Origin: Blakeslea trispora
Taxonomy: Eukaryota; Mucoromycota; Mucoromycetes; Mucorales; Choanephoraceae
Assembly: GCA_025331445.1 (NCBI GenBank)
Contig: JAIWNE010000079.1
Location: 62,001-126,000 of the forward strand
DNA: 64,000 bases
Direction: 5' to 3'
Positions 20,341 to 31,882 of the stretch are shown here, in pieces. Under the pieces are notes generated by a model. That model was given only the letters and a program-made list of their open reading frames with translations. It had not been told where the DNA came from and made no database searches. How positions within the stretch are numbered: position 1 is the stretch's first letter; each line of letters opens with the position of its first letter. The position numbers were made by a program, and so were the translations under genes.

Positions 20341-23221
20341 TTAGATATTGACAAGTCCTACTCTGTACTTGAGGTGCCAGTAAGTGCCAAGCTTACTCAA
20401 GTTGATCAAATGACATTGATCAGATATGAACTTTGTATGCATATCAAGGACATGCTCGATTTCACAGTGTTCGTAACTGATAAGAGAGGACGTCTGAACA
20501 GCCTGTAGAACATTGTTTTGAACATCTCGACTAGTTGATTGTTGTACCTGCCAGCAAGTAATCACACCGTTTTCATAAGAGCCAATGTATCGTATGTCCT
20601 CATTACTTCTACTCTTGAAGACTGCAAACAAGCCGTTCTTGACCTTTAGAGTGACATAGGAGTTGTCATTATTGTCGGCAAAGTCTCTTGTTCCTCCAAA
20701 AAGGTTGTAATAGAAAGTGTTGCCTTGATCTTGCACAAATTCTAGAATCTTGCTTCCAGTCTTGACCCTTGATTGGTTTGCATCTACCCAAGACCCACCG
20801 TCAACAACATGTCTTATCTTGATTGCTTGCCAAACTTGACAGCAATCTGATTCGAGACATTGACTTTGTTGGTGTACAATATATGTTCTCTAACATGCTT
20901 GTTGAATTGTTCTCCCTTTTCAGTCTCAAAATTGAGAGCAGTGCCGAAACGCCTAATATCTTTAGCCAAGTGCGTAAGGAAGTGCACTTTTGGCTTCAAG
21001 GTATAAGCTTGGTGCTTCTGTAAAGTACAATTCACATCATATACATAGAGAGTCTCAACCAGGGCTTTTGCAGCAAAATCTACTTATTCAACGCATAAGC
21101 TAAATTTTTCTGTTATCTGTCTTACGAACAATAATGAACAAAGCTTTCCAAGCTTACTGAAGCAAGGAATCAACCGGCCTAGATGATCATCAGCATGGGG
21201 GAACTCTGTAATCAGGATCACTGGCAAGACTTGGAGGAGCGATTTGTAATCTCTACCGAGAAAGGAACCACAATGTCTGAGATTTCTACTGAAATGGCGA
21301 GAAAATCCTAGGGAGCTCTTGTAGTGATCCAGAGCCGGATTCAATCGTCTGATCTGTTCGTCTGTCAATACAAGTTTGACAAGATCGTTGATTAAATACT
21401 TGGCTATTCCCAAGAGTACAGTATGCAGAATTTCCGTTGGAGTATCCAGCTGAGGGTCAAAGGATTCCAATTGCAACAAAGAGTCTGTATTTCTGTTCTT
21501 GAAAGACAGATCAGAAGCTCTTGTTGTGTATTCTGGTTCAGGAGCACCAACAATCATCGAGGCTCTGTTTGGTGTGGAGGCAGCAATGAGATAATGTTCT
21601 TTGGTTCTCTCTTGATGATTTCCGATAAAGTGGCTCAAGTCGTTTGTAATGCCTCTTCTTTGAGAAAGAAGAATATAGCATTTTCGGCATGGATACAATG
21701 TTGTAAGACCTAGCAAGCCACATAGTTCTGAATGGCAGGGTGAATCTGCCTCAACCCACAACAGAGGTGCCACCGCAATCACATACTCACCGTCCACAGC
21801 TGACCACATCTTGACTCTTCTTTCCAATTCCTTCAGGTCATAAACAAGAGCAGGGAGAAAGCTTACTCCATTTGCACCGTTCTTCTTCTGTACTGCTCCA
21901 AGGAAGTGGAAGTTTTCAATTGAAGAGCGATCTTTGAAGGACATTGATGCACAACGCATCGACCAGCTCTCATAAGCGTTGAATTGCTTGCTGCTGTTGC
22001 CACTAGTATCGTCAGTAAAGAGTATGATAGGGCTTATCTTGACTTTGAAGAATTTGCCCAAGGATCTATCTACTGGCTTCTTTAAACGATGTTGCATAGT
22101 AAAAAGCTTATGAAGCTTTGGAGATACCATTGTGCCGTCTAGCTGAAGAATAGGCCTGCTTCGGTCTACAAAAACTGCTGAATGCAATTGTTGCACAGGT
22201 ACATGAACTTCAACTTCTGATAAGTAGACTACAGGATCGTTGTCATACACTATCAACTGGTAGCACTTTGCAAACATGTCAGAATGAGCTTTGTGGAATG
22301 ACTCCACCAGAACATTGCAAGTATAACCATCTATTAAACTCAAAACAACATCGCCAGACCAGACATCTCCTCCCTCTAAGCTCCACATTGGTTGCTGAAA
22401 CAAAGGATGAGTTTGCCATTTTTCCCGCTTGCTGAAGACACGTAGACTGATCTGGAACAGAGAAGATCAATGGTGCTTTCTTAGGATTGGCAGCCAAGAG
22501 TTGTAGGTGGTCCGAAGGCATGTTGATAGTAGCATTTGCCGTTTCATTGTTACCTAAATCAACAACAACGCTTTTTGAAGGGAAGACGGGGATTTCATTA
22601 CGGATGTTGTTTTGATACCTCATCAACTTGTTCAAGGTAGGAAGGCGAACTCTTCTTCTATCTTTAAATGCCTTTTCAGCGACAATCAACACCAGCTTGA
22701 AAGCATAAAGAATTTTCTTCATCATCCTTTCAGAGATCATGTCATTGTCACCGTTCATAAGCACGTGCAAGATCATACTTTCAACGGTGTTAAAGGGCAT
22801 AAAAGGATCAGTGAATTGATTCCATCTAGGTTCCTCTGGAAGTACTGCTTCTCCAAGACGTTCAGCTTCAAGATGAAACAACAGCTCATCAGCTCTTTCT
22901 TGTTGTTGAATCTCTTCGTCGTCAGAAACCAAGTCAACTTCATCATCACTGGATTCCTCTTCAATTTCGTCAGCTGTAGTCGATTGCACCCGAGACGCGT
23001 CCTTCCAAAATAATTGCATTGGCTTGCTCTTTGGTGACGTTGTGTTTAGAAAACGCGTGTTTTTGAAGATTTTGTCTGGTAGATAAATATGGATTGCAAA
23101 GAATACATCCGCGGCTTTCCTCTGAACGTACATTGATAATACTTGTTCCAGGCAAAGTGGAATAGATGGGCTGTTGTTTTCTTTGGTATGGGTGTGTTTT
23201 GTTGTAATAAAATCTGTGCAA
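20341..23221 (-). mobile_element. Degenerate DDE transposon gene (CMC/Plavaka-KDZ-like), several lesions
   Basis: Remnant of a cut-and-paste transposase. In order on the minus strand: a C2H2-like finger (GCILCNPYLSTRQNLQKHAF..H) near 23100, an acidic stretch, and a long central block. The block has QQPMWSLEGGDVWSGDVV, LLGLTTLYPCRKC, DTPTEILHTVLLGIAKYL, then KVHFLTHLAKDIRRFGTAL and HVVDGGSWVD. This layout resembles large fungal transposases of the CMC superfamily (Plavaka/KDZ-type), named from memory of motifs. The frame is broken: a shift near 22985, a shift near 22430, an in-frame TAA at 21084-21086, and a shift near 20825. No terminal inverted repeats were recognised. The coding start lies beyond an acceptor near 23215 and is not placed. 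Confidence 0.75.
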
Positions 23222-23762
23222 GGGAAAAGCGAGAAGTATATAAGTAAAAGATAAAAAAAAAAGACAAATAATATATGTTTTGATTGATTGTAGGGTGTGA
23301 CAATATTCGTTTTGTTTAGACTAAAATTTACCTACAAAGTAGTCATCATTAAGTAATGGCTAGACTGATTCGCTTCTAGAGCGATTTCGGCCAACTCTTT
23401 CAGAATCTAGGCTTTTGACTCTCATTTTTCTTAGAGAGAACTTGTAATTCTTTTTTTTTTAGCTGTTTAGTCAGAGTGTTGTCTTTATGGCTTGTCTTCA
23501 AGAACATAGAGTTATTGTGGGCAGTAACAAAAAAAACAATTCTCTTGTATAAGATTGTGATTCTTCTCCCAAAACACTGATTATGTTGATTTCTAAAGAT
23601 AATTCGAGTGCGCATTTAGACTAGAGAAATGGATGTGTATTTACATAAATATATGTTTATTTAAAAGGGCTAATGATGTTCATTTTATAAACATCATATC
23701 AACAAAATAAATAATTTTACAAACGACTAATAATAATTATAGATACGCTATGAAAGGGTAAT
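23222..23762. other. Spacer between transposon relic and Myb-zinc-finger gene
   Basis: AT-rich; should include the 3' UTR of the Myb gene or the element terminus. Nothing coding is supportable. Confidence 0.35.
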
Positions 23763-24292
23763 TCAGACACTCTCCAATACCCATTTCTCTCGTTTCATTC
23801 GGAATTGTGCTTGTTGCTGTTGTTGGGTTGGTAATGATGACGACAATGGTTGCTGTGGTGATGTTGATAGAATAGATTGATTCATGTGTTGATCGTTGAT
23901 GGTAGGCTGTATATTATGACCATTGCGTTGATGATATCTAAATCCACTGGCAGTCCTATAGGCTTTCTTGCATGTACCAATCGTGCATCGAAAAGGCCTA
24001 TCATCTTCTCCTGTCAAGCCAATACCCCCACCATGACCTGTGGTTCCTTTGGCATCCTTGATGTGATATTGAAGTCCATTGATATTCTTGTATTTCTTTT
24101 GACAGTTCACCATGGCACATCGATAGGGCTTGTCAACGCCTTCTAAATTTGGATGACAGCTTTTCATGTGACAAAAGAGATCAGCGGAAGCAGCAAATGC
24201 ATGATAGCAACCGGGAACATCACAACCGTAAGGTTTGATACCGTTGCCATAGTCATCAAATTCATCCGATAGTGTACCCGAGGTTGTTGCTG

Positions 24293-24323
<31 letters not shown>

Positions 24324-25795
24324 TGCCTCAGCTAATGACAAGGCTGTGGTGGGTGTGGGTGATGGAGGTGAACCTACTGTGGTTGTCTGTGTGGTTGTCA
24401 TGACAGGATGATCCCCTGAGGCATTGGCAAACTGAACAAGGATAGAAGGATCATGTTGATTTGAATGTTGTGACAAGAGGGACGATATCTGAGAGAAAGC
24501 TGCCTGAGTTGTATGGGAACTAGAGCTGGTTGAGCTCGGGGTGGGTTGAATCTGGAAAACCGAGTGATTGGTGTGATGAATAAGGTGCTGGATTGCATTT
24601 GTGTTCTGTTGATGTGTATCATGATCTTCAGATGATTCAGCTGTCAGTGGAGAGGCATTCGAGGCAAGTGTAGCAGAATTTGTATGTTGAAACCGTAGTG
24701 TTCTTCCTTCTGACATGGTGTTGAAGAAAGAAGCATTCAGATTGACGCCTTCTTTGTCCTTTTTCATCTGGACCAGACGTTGTAGCTTTCGCCAGCGATT
24801 TCGACAATGCAGGCCGGGTCTTCCGTCGAAAAAGAATGCAATTTTTTGCCACTGTGAGCCATATTCTTCATATTTCTCCAACAGCAGTCTATCTTCCATG
24901 GCTGTCCATTCAGATCGGTCAATGCTGGGATCTAAGCTCTCTCGCCAACGTTTAGCGCATTGATCGTCTGTTCTTCCAGGCAACATGTCTGCAATTTTGC
25001 TCCATTGATTAGGGAACTTGGAGACACCTTCGCGCAGCAACTGATCCTCTTCTTCTGTCCATGCACCTTTTCTTAAGGAAGGATCGAGTGAGTGGAACCA
25101 GCGCTTTCGACAGTTCTTATTGGTTCTTCCAGGAACACAAGCTGCAATCTTGGCCCATTTTTCTGTTTTGTCACCGTACAGTTGAACAGCTAGCTTTAAC
25201 AGATTGTCTTCTTCAGGTGTCCATGGTGCACGTTCACGCGAGGGACGGGGTGAGCCCTTTAAGGGTTTTTTATGAGCTAAAAGATAGGTCTGGTGAGATG
25301 TGGCTGGATGGTGTTGAAGAGGTGCTACCACAATAGGTGTTGTATTTAAAGGTGGCAAGACAGTGGCAGTTGTGGTGATGGTAGATGCATCTTCTGTGGA
25401 TAAAGAGTCTACATGATCGAATACAGGTGTATGGGTCAAACTGGCAACAATATCTTGAGAAGATCCTATCTAATCAACAGAAAGTGTTGTTATTATTCTA
25501 TTCTATGGGCTTATTTACAGAAGCTTACAGAATGAAAGGCATTGAAGGTGTGAATAGAGTGATCTTGATTTCTACTAAACACATCTTGGTTGTGTAAGTG
25601 ATTATGAACAAAACTGTTTGAATCAAAAGGAGCAGGAGGGTATCTTATGTTAAATGAGCTACTGATGGATGAGCTATAGGCAGGCTGATTTGTACTGTAG
25701 AATAAGTTGTCTTCATTTCTATTGTCTTCTATTTTATTAGATTCTTCTTTTATAGGTACAGGTGATTCATGTGGGGATTGCCCATAGTTATACAT
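23763..25795 (-). CDS. Three-repeat Myb transcription factor with C-terminal C2H2 zinc fingers
   Basis: Predicted nuclear DNA-binding regulator. Exons 25795-25529 and 25469-23763, in phase 0 with acceptor GATTAG, give 657 residues. Three Myb/SANT repeats lie at about 170-221 (RAPWTPEEDNLL...W), 224-273 (GAWTEEEDQLL...W) and 276-321 (EWTAMEDRLLL...W), each ending in CRKRW/CAKRW/CRNRW as in c-Myb and Bas1. After a Ser/Thr/Gln/Ala-rich linker with a poly-Ala tract come C2H2-type fingers around residues 500-620. They read YGCDVPGC..AF, YRCAMVNCQKKYKNINGLQYH and FRCTIGTCKKAYRTASGFRYH, and resemble the split fingers of Sfp1. The combination is unusual. Targets cannot be inferred. Confidence 0.9.
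24297..24335 (-). repeat. GCT/GTT trinucleotide repeat coding poly-Ala
   Basis: Repeated trinucleotides read as GCA/GCAGC on the coding strand, giving an alanine tract in the linker of the Myb-zinc-finger protein. Confidence 0.85.
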
Positions 25796-27895
25796 CTGTT
25801 AATAAGAAACAGAAAAAAAAAGAGGGTTGAAATTGTGTGTCTGAGAGCGAATGAAAAAAGAAAGAAAGAGAGAGAGGGGAGGGGAACTAATGGGTAAAGA
25901 AGTCTACCATAACAGACAAAAAAAAAAAAAAAAAAAGAAAAAGATAGATAGCGTGTGTATCAGTGATTGAGCCAAAAAAAAAAAATCAAATGACTATTTT
26001 TTTTTTTAGTGAGTAAACTCAAAATGATCTTTTTCTTAACCAATAAGGATGACATAAACTTTAAAAGCTGATCCTTTGAAAAGGCCTGTTGAGATTGAAT
26101 TTTCAATCTCCAAATTTCTCGTTTTAGTAATCATAAAAAGGTAAAAATCCATTCAAAATTGAGACAATAAGAATGAGACTATCTTTGGCCACATTTTTAA
26201 AGATGATATTCTTGCCTTTAAACAAAAAGAAATCATCACTATAGCAGCAGTAAACAAGAGATTGTATACTATTGTTATTTTAAGGGAAAAGTATACAGTA
26301 ACTCATATAGTAAAGAAAAAAAATGAGTGGAGCAATAAGTTGATTTACTTGACATGATATCAATTACAATAGTCGCTTTATTTGATGTTGTTCATATTCT
26401 TACCATGCATTCTTAAATCGGGCTACAGTAGTGCTTACATGTTTGCCTTTTCTCATCTCTTGTAGATATCATACTATCACAATAAAAATGAAGAAAAGGC
26501 AGGAAGAGGAATAAGAAAGCAGCTTTCTATACCCATCATCCACCCTAAATGAGATACATGAGCCACACTAGTGTATCAATCTTTTGATAAAACCAAATAA
26601 GAAAAATGAACTGGGGCTCTATGAATAAACATGTCGCCTTAAATTTTGTAGTCATATTCTTTTCTTTTTGGTTAAGTGAAGCAAAGGGGCAGACAGAAAT
26701 AACTCAGTAGTACTGATGCATTTTAATAGCTCCATCAACCTACTCTGATCAACTTGTCCTCTGGCTACCAAACAGCTAGAAGACTCTTCATCCACCAGTC
26801 TAATCTCCAGAGGTCCCAAACAAATCATGATACAGAAAAATAAAGGCCTGATATAAAATCTAAAGTCTGAATGGGAATTCCTAGAGTTATTACAATTTGA
26901 CCAAGTCAAGTGGAACAAACGTAGAACAACCAGGTTTTCAAAGAGTAGATAATCACTTTGGCCGATTTTTTTTTTCAAAGCAAAATCGCCACCCAAAAAA
27001 AAGTCAAACAGCCATGGCAAGCAAGGTGCTTGAATGAGAAGAAAGAGGACACTGCAACAAGTAATAACAAAGTAAGAATTCAATGAGTTTTGTATTGTAT
27101 TTCTTTCTGGAATGCGTAGGCGATGACTCTTGTGTTCAATACTTTTCTGTTCTATAGTACATCTCATGCTATACCTATAAATAATGGCTTAAAATCTAGA
27201 GTACCTTGGTCCAATAGCCTAGTATAATCGAAACATTCGGAGCCTATTTGACCCAAGTATGTGTGCTGATTATTATCATACTACTAAAGACCGATTTTAA
27301 GGATCTTGAGTTTTTTTTTAAACTCAAATACAACTATCAAATGAGAATACAGAAAGCCTACAAACTTGTGAAATATACTTTAGCTCATAACACAGAAATA
27401 TTTTGTTATTCTTTTCTAGCATATAACTGGCTTTTATCATTAATTGAAAAACAAAACTTATGAAGGTAGGCAGACTATAAAAGAATGATGCTGTTTATCT
27501 TTAGCACACATTGTTCATCACCGAAATAACAATCTCGACAGACACTTTTTGCGGTAAAAAAAATTAGGCTTGCTGTGTTCTCGAAATAGCATGAAGTATT
27601 CACTTTTTGTTATTGAGCAACAAAAAAAAAGCCATAGTGAGCTTCTCAAAAGGAGGAAAAAAAAAACGACTAAAAGCGGAGTTTGTACGCACTGGCCAGC
27701 ATTTTGGTGGTTGGACAAGTGTTATGATAATCAATGCTTTTTTTTTTTTTTGAAAAGGAGTTCATAAGTCAGTCCTGCAAATGACAAAGGAAATCCATTT
27801 GCTTCTTGGCTTTATTAGCTCTTCTTTTCTTGCTCTCTCTTCTTCCGTTTTTGTTTACAAGGTACACAAGAGGTATACAAGGGTAGGAGAGGAGT
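25796..27895. other. Gene-poor spacer, part 1
   Basis: About 2 kb without a convincing gene. It starts with A-rich and GA-rich tracts (25820-25995) that probably form the promoter/5' UTR of the Myb gene. A 171-codon minus-strand frame at 26652-27167 has no domain, no codon bias and mixed composition, and is not called. A further 71-codon frame at 27248-27463 looks random. Confidence 0.4.
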
Positions 27896-28016
27896 TTAAG
27901 GTGTGGGAAAACAAGAAAAAGCCAGTCCCAAAGGACCGGCAGAAAAAATTTTAGCAGTCCAGTCCAACATGTGATTATGTGCTGTCAAAAAGATATAAAA
28001 AGGCTTCGTTTTTCGC

Positions 28017-28083
28017 CTCTTTTTCTTCTTTTTTTCTTCTTTTTTTCTTCTTTTTTCTTCTTTTTTTCTTCTTTTTTTCTTTA
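28017..28083. repeat. Polypyrimidine tract, (TTCTTCTTTTTTT)n
   Basis: Sixty-seven bases containing only C and T on the plus strand, in 12-14 bp units, with mirror symmetry. Such homopurine-homopyrimidine tracts can adopt triplex (H-DNA) structure. Confidence 0.85.
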
Positions 28084-28090
28084 TCCATTT

Positions 28091-28237
28091 AAGATGAACG
28101 GGATGGTCGTTCTCTATAGGCATGTGTCATGACACCTCTGCTGAGTTTGTTGGGCTAAGGGGACAAGATGAACGGGATGTGCGTTCTCTATAGGCATGTT
28201 AATAATACCTCTGCTGAATCTGTTGGGGTTAGGGGAG
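28091..28237. repeat. Imperfect tandem duplication, two ~73-bp units
   Basis: Unit 1 is 28091-28164 and unit 2 28165-28237. Both begin AAGATGAACGGGATG and share GTTCTCTATAGGCATGT, ACCTCTGCTGA and TGTTGGG. They differ by scattered substitutions and a small indel. No reading frame runs through both. The sequence family is not recognised. Confidence 0.85.
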
Positions 28238-30905
28238 AAGGGGGCACTTGGTGCCCTTTTCTAGATTAATAACATTTATAATTAATAAAAAAGAAAATAT
28301 ACATTATACCTAAACTTTCTTTCATTTCGTGTTTGCTTATATTTCTTTTTCTTCTCTTCGATTTAGTAATTTGTTGAGGACAGTTTTTACAGTGTCGTCT
28401 ATATTCATTTCTGTGGTTTAAACGAGGACAGCCTCAAGACTGTAATGCGAATAGATCAAGCTGTAGGCAATAACAGTACTTTGTTACAATCTTTTGTATA
28501 AAGACGTGCGTGATTAAGAAGCCAGTGATATTGCAATTTTATCATTTGATAGCTGCCAATACGAACACTTCTTATCCTTTCAAGTTCTCTCTGCCCAATC
28601 TTACTCATTTCAACATTGTATCAGCACTGTATCTAGCTTCATTCAGCCAACCAAGCCAGTCCATATCCATGCTAATGTCTGGATAGTTCTGCGCATAAAG
28701 ATCACAGCAGCACTAATAGTTAAATTCTAGTTTGTTTACTCTCATGTTTATTAAATAGGTTATCCATTCCATGGAAGTCAAGAGAGTGACATGAAATGGA
28801 AGAAGGGTAAGAGATTTTAAGCAGCAAACACAACTCAGGAAATTTTGGATGATCATTTTATCTCGTTGTATTTCTCGAGAACGCATTCGGAATCTATTGC
28901 TGTTGGTGATGACTATTACTACCAACACTGTTGCTATTGATATATATCAAGGCACGATAATAACGCGTAGAACAACTGATTGGTGTGAGCAAGTAAATTG
29001 TATTGACAGACGCAGACTGACTGAATGTAGGCACGCGTACATGCTTTGTATTTTGGTTGTTATTATCCAATTGCTAAGGTATTAGTTGCAATCTAATTTA
29101 TGGCTTTTTTTCTTCTCTTTTAACCCATGCAACACCTACTTTTAGCTGGTAAGTCTGGATTTTACTTAGATGCTTGGGTACGATATACAAACAGGCAGAT
29201 AGACTATTACTATTACGAAAAGCACTCCCAGTTAGCAAGCATACAATAGCAGAGTAGAGAATTGTTTCCGCGCTGTCAAAATATGAGAATTGAGAAAAGG
29301 AATGAAAGAATGCCAAAAAGTGAATAGAAGGATGATTGTATCAGCTTAGTATGCAGTTATTTTCTTATCTAGAGTCGATCAACATAGCATCACTGTATAG
29401 TACATTCGACCATATGCTCTTGATTTGTATGAGCTCTACCTGTGTTACCCTGTATCAATATACAACTGTTTATGAAATGCTGTGGAGGGAAAAAATGAGG
29501 ATACAAGACATTGTGGCAAATATAACGAGGTGAGGAACATGTGAGAAACATACAACACAGTCAAGTTATGAGGAAGGCTTTTGTTCAATCTGTTTGACAT
29601 TATGTGGTTGCAGTCTCGATGAATATGCTGGATACAATTCCGTGGCCAAATGTACTGATGAGAGCAACAAAGGGTTATCAGAGCATCATGCAGTTTGCAA
29701 TCAGTATGGGTTGATCTGAGTCTATGGGGGGGATGATAGAGCATGTAAAGCAGATATGACATACTTTGTATCAGCCATTCTTGCTTATCCGAAATAGTTC
29801 AATGAATGGATTGGGTGGAGAAGCATGTAAGGTGATAAAAGATCCATCTTCCTTCTGTGAGAGTGAGTGAGTGAGTGAGAGGTTCACTACCAATTATCAT
29901 CGCACCCTCTTTACTGTGTTGTCTGACCATTTCATCAACTGTATGCAATCACTGAGTGAAAAAAAAAGGGGGACTGTGAGTAGCACCTAATATCAAGTAA
30001 GAAGAATAAGCCTTGACTATGCAAACATGTATGAGATCAGTAGAGTGCTTCTCAAACAAAAGTACACCTTGTTAAAGCACTATTGTTGTTTGAATTGAGA
30101 GAGATAAAAGGCTGGAATTATACATGAATCTTAAGGATGGATTATGAAGCGGTTGATAAGCATGATAGAGTGTAAAACAATTATCCAAGCACTTGATGGT
30201 TTTTAGTCTTTCATGAGGTTTGTGTTTACTTGCTGTGGCATAGGATTATATATATTTTGCTAATAGCTCTTTGGACTTTACTCAGATACATCATAATTGC
30301 ATATGCAGTCATTCAAGACTAACAAACTACCCTCTTCCAAAGTCATCGCTGTACATTTGCATGCACCATATTAAACAAAACTATGAAGCATCGTTCTTTG
30401 CCATCTGTTTGTTAATCCTGAGGTATCTCTCAATGGCTCAGAATGTGCTTTTGAAGATGATCTGGTGTATGGTATGATATTTAACATGCTTAGTTAAAAG
30501 ACAAGTAGAGATTAGACTTGATCAAGCAGTAGGTTCAGATAGATCAATTGCATAGGAGCAACAGTAATAGAGGACCATAGTGTCAGTCAGTCAAGTGCTT
30601 ATTGAATGTGAGGATGATTTGCTGAATTGATTGAGTTTTTAACAAAAGTAAAGTGATCAAGAAAGGGAGACCATTGCAACTCTAGCAAGATTTATATAAG
30701 AAATTCCGGTCCGGATTAGGCGGATTCTGAACACAATGATTTCAAAGAAAGAAAAAAAATGCTCTGTAGAATAAAATAAAGACAAAGCAAAGCAGACATA
30801 CAGATCCTTCCCTCTTAGCTGCAGCTTATACTTATTTGGTAGGCACAATCCATCCATCATCCTAAAAGACTTACATCTAATTGCATCCTATTCTTTTAAT
30901 TAGAC
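28238..30905. other. Gene-poor spacer, part 2, upstream of RPL9
   Basis: Some 2.6 kb with no supportable coding gene. Features seen are a GAGT microsatellite (29858-29880) and scattered RTGATGA/CTGA motifs (for example GTGATGA at 28905) that fall short of a convincing snoRNA. The last bases before the RPL9 ATG end in AATTAG, so part of this region may be an RPL9 5' UTR intron. Confidence 0.4.
29858..29880. repeat. (GAGT)n microsatellite
   Basis: About five tandem GAGT units in the gene-poor region upstream of RPL9. Confidence 0.8.
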
Positions 30906-31466
30906 ATGAAGGATATCTACAAGTCTGACGAACTCACCATCCCTGAAGGTGTCAAGGTTTCCATCAAGTCCCGTAACGTTACCGTTGAAGGTCCCCGTGG
31001 TACTCTTACCAAGAACCTCCGTCACTTGAACATTGAAATCACTGTCAAGGGTGACAAGATCAACTTTGTTGTTCACCACGGTCTCCGTAAGCACGTTGCC
31101 TGTATCCGTACCGTCCGCTCTTTGATCAACAACATGATCACTGGTGTCACCAAGGGTTTCGAATACAAGATGCGTTATGTCTACGCTCACTTTCCCATCA
31201 ACGTTATCATCAACGATGCCGGAGATGCTGTCGAAATCCGTAACTTCTTGGGTCAAAAGGTTGTCTTCCACGTCAAGATGCGTGAAGGTGTCACCGTTGC
31301 CTCTTCCAAGGCCCAAAAGGATGAATTGGTCTTGACTGGTAACTCCCTCGAAGCCGTTTCTCAATCCGCTGCTGATATCCAACAATCTTGTCTCGTCAAG
31401 AACAAGGATATCCGTAAGTTCTTGGATGGTATTTACGTCTCCGAACGTAACGTTTTGGAAGCTTAA
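30906..31466 (+). CDS. RPL9: Ribosomal protein L9 (uL6)
   Basis: 60S protein uL6, in the GTPase-associated region near the sarcin-ricin loop. Single coding exon, 186 residues, close to the family length of ~190. It contains [41 protein letters not shown] and [13 protein letters not shown], all typical of L9. Codon choice is strongly biased (GTC, CTC, AAG, CGT), unlike most neighbours and consistent with high expression. The ATG is preceded by TTTTAATTAG|AC, which looks like an intron acceptor, so a 5' UTR intron is likely. It stands alone, flanked by a long gene-poor region upstream and the convergent Hsp70-like gene downstream. Assignment is certain. Confidence 0.97.
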   Translation: MKDIYKSDELTIPEGVKVSIKSRNVTVEGPRGTLTKNLRHLNIEITVKGDKINFVVHHGLRKHVACIRTVRSLINNMITGVTKGFEYKMRYVYAHFPINVIINDAGDAVEIRNFLGQKVVFHVKMREGVTVASSKAQKDELVLTGNSLEAVSQSAADIQQSCLVKNKDIRKFLDGIYVSERNVLEA

Positions 31467-31882
31467 ATTTCCCTTAAATAAAGATACACATCAGGTCTTT
31501 GGGAAGACGGCAGCAGCCTTCCCACCCCTTTTTTTCTAATGTGATTGTTTTAAAGAAGAAGCAGACTATCTTTGTTATATCAAAGAGTCAGAAATGAATA
31601 AATGGGATCTACAGAAAAAAAAAGATGGTTTTGAGATATTTGAGCTTCTTCCTAGACTAATTCGACCATCATTCATCTTCGATCCCATTTCTAAATCTGG
31701 CTCTTTTTTTTTCTGGTTTTAGTTTTTCTTGAGTTTTTATAAAAGAACAATCAAGTCAAGATTGATGAACAGAAATGATGTATTTAATGTAATATGTATA
31801 AAGGATTGAATTAATTATCAAAGTGTAAGCGCTGATTTTTATGTATAATTTCCTTGTTAAAAGAAGGGAGAGAGAGAAGAGT
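31467..31882. other. Convergent 3' region, RPL9 / HSPA12-like
   Basis: About 415 bp with A- and T-rich tracts and a small inverted repeat at about 31503-31525 (AAGACGGCAGCAGCCTTCCC region). It should hold two 3' UTRs. No coding sequence seen. Confidence 0.4.

Noticed and set aside
26652..27167. 171-codon minus frame
   Set aside because: No domain, no codon bias, odd hydrophobic/basic mix, no good splice or promoter context; could be chance in AT-rich DNA.
29445..29762. 105-codon minus frame rich in His/Leu/Ser
   Set aside because: Low-complexity composition and no start context; likely random.
28238..30905. Putative tRNA or rRNA genes
   Set aside because: No B-box-like GGTTCGAANCC or rRNA core sequence seen here or elsewhere in the window.
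30900..31385. 161-codon minus-strand frame opposite RPL9
   Set aside because: Antisense shadow created by codon bias of RPL9.
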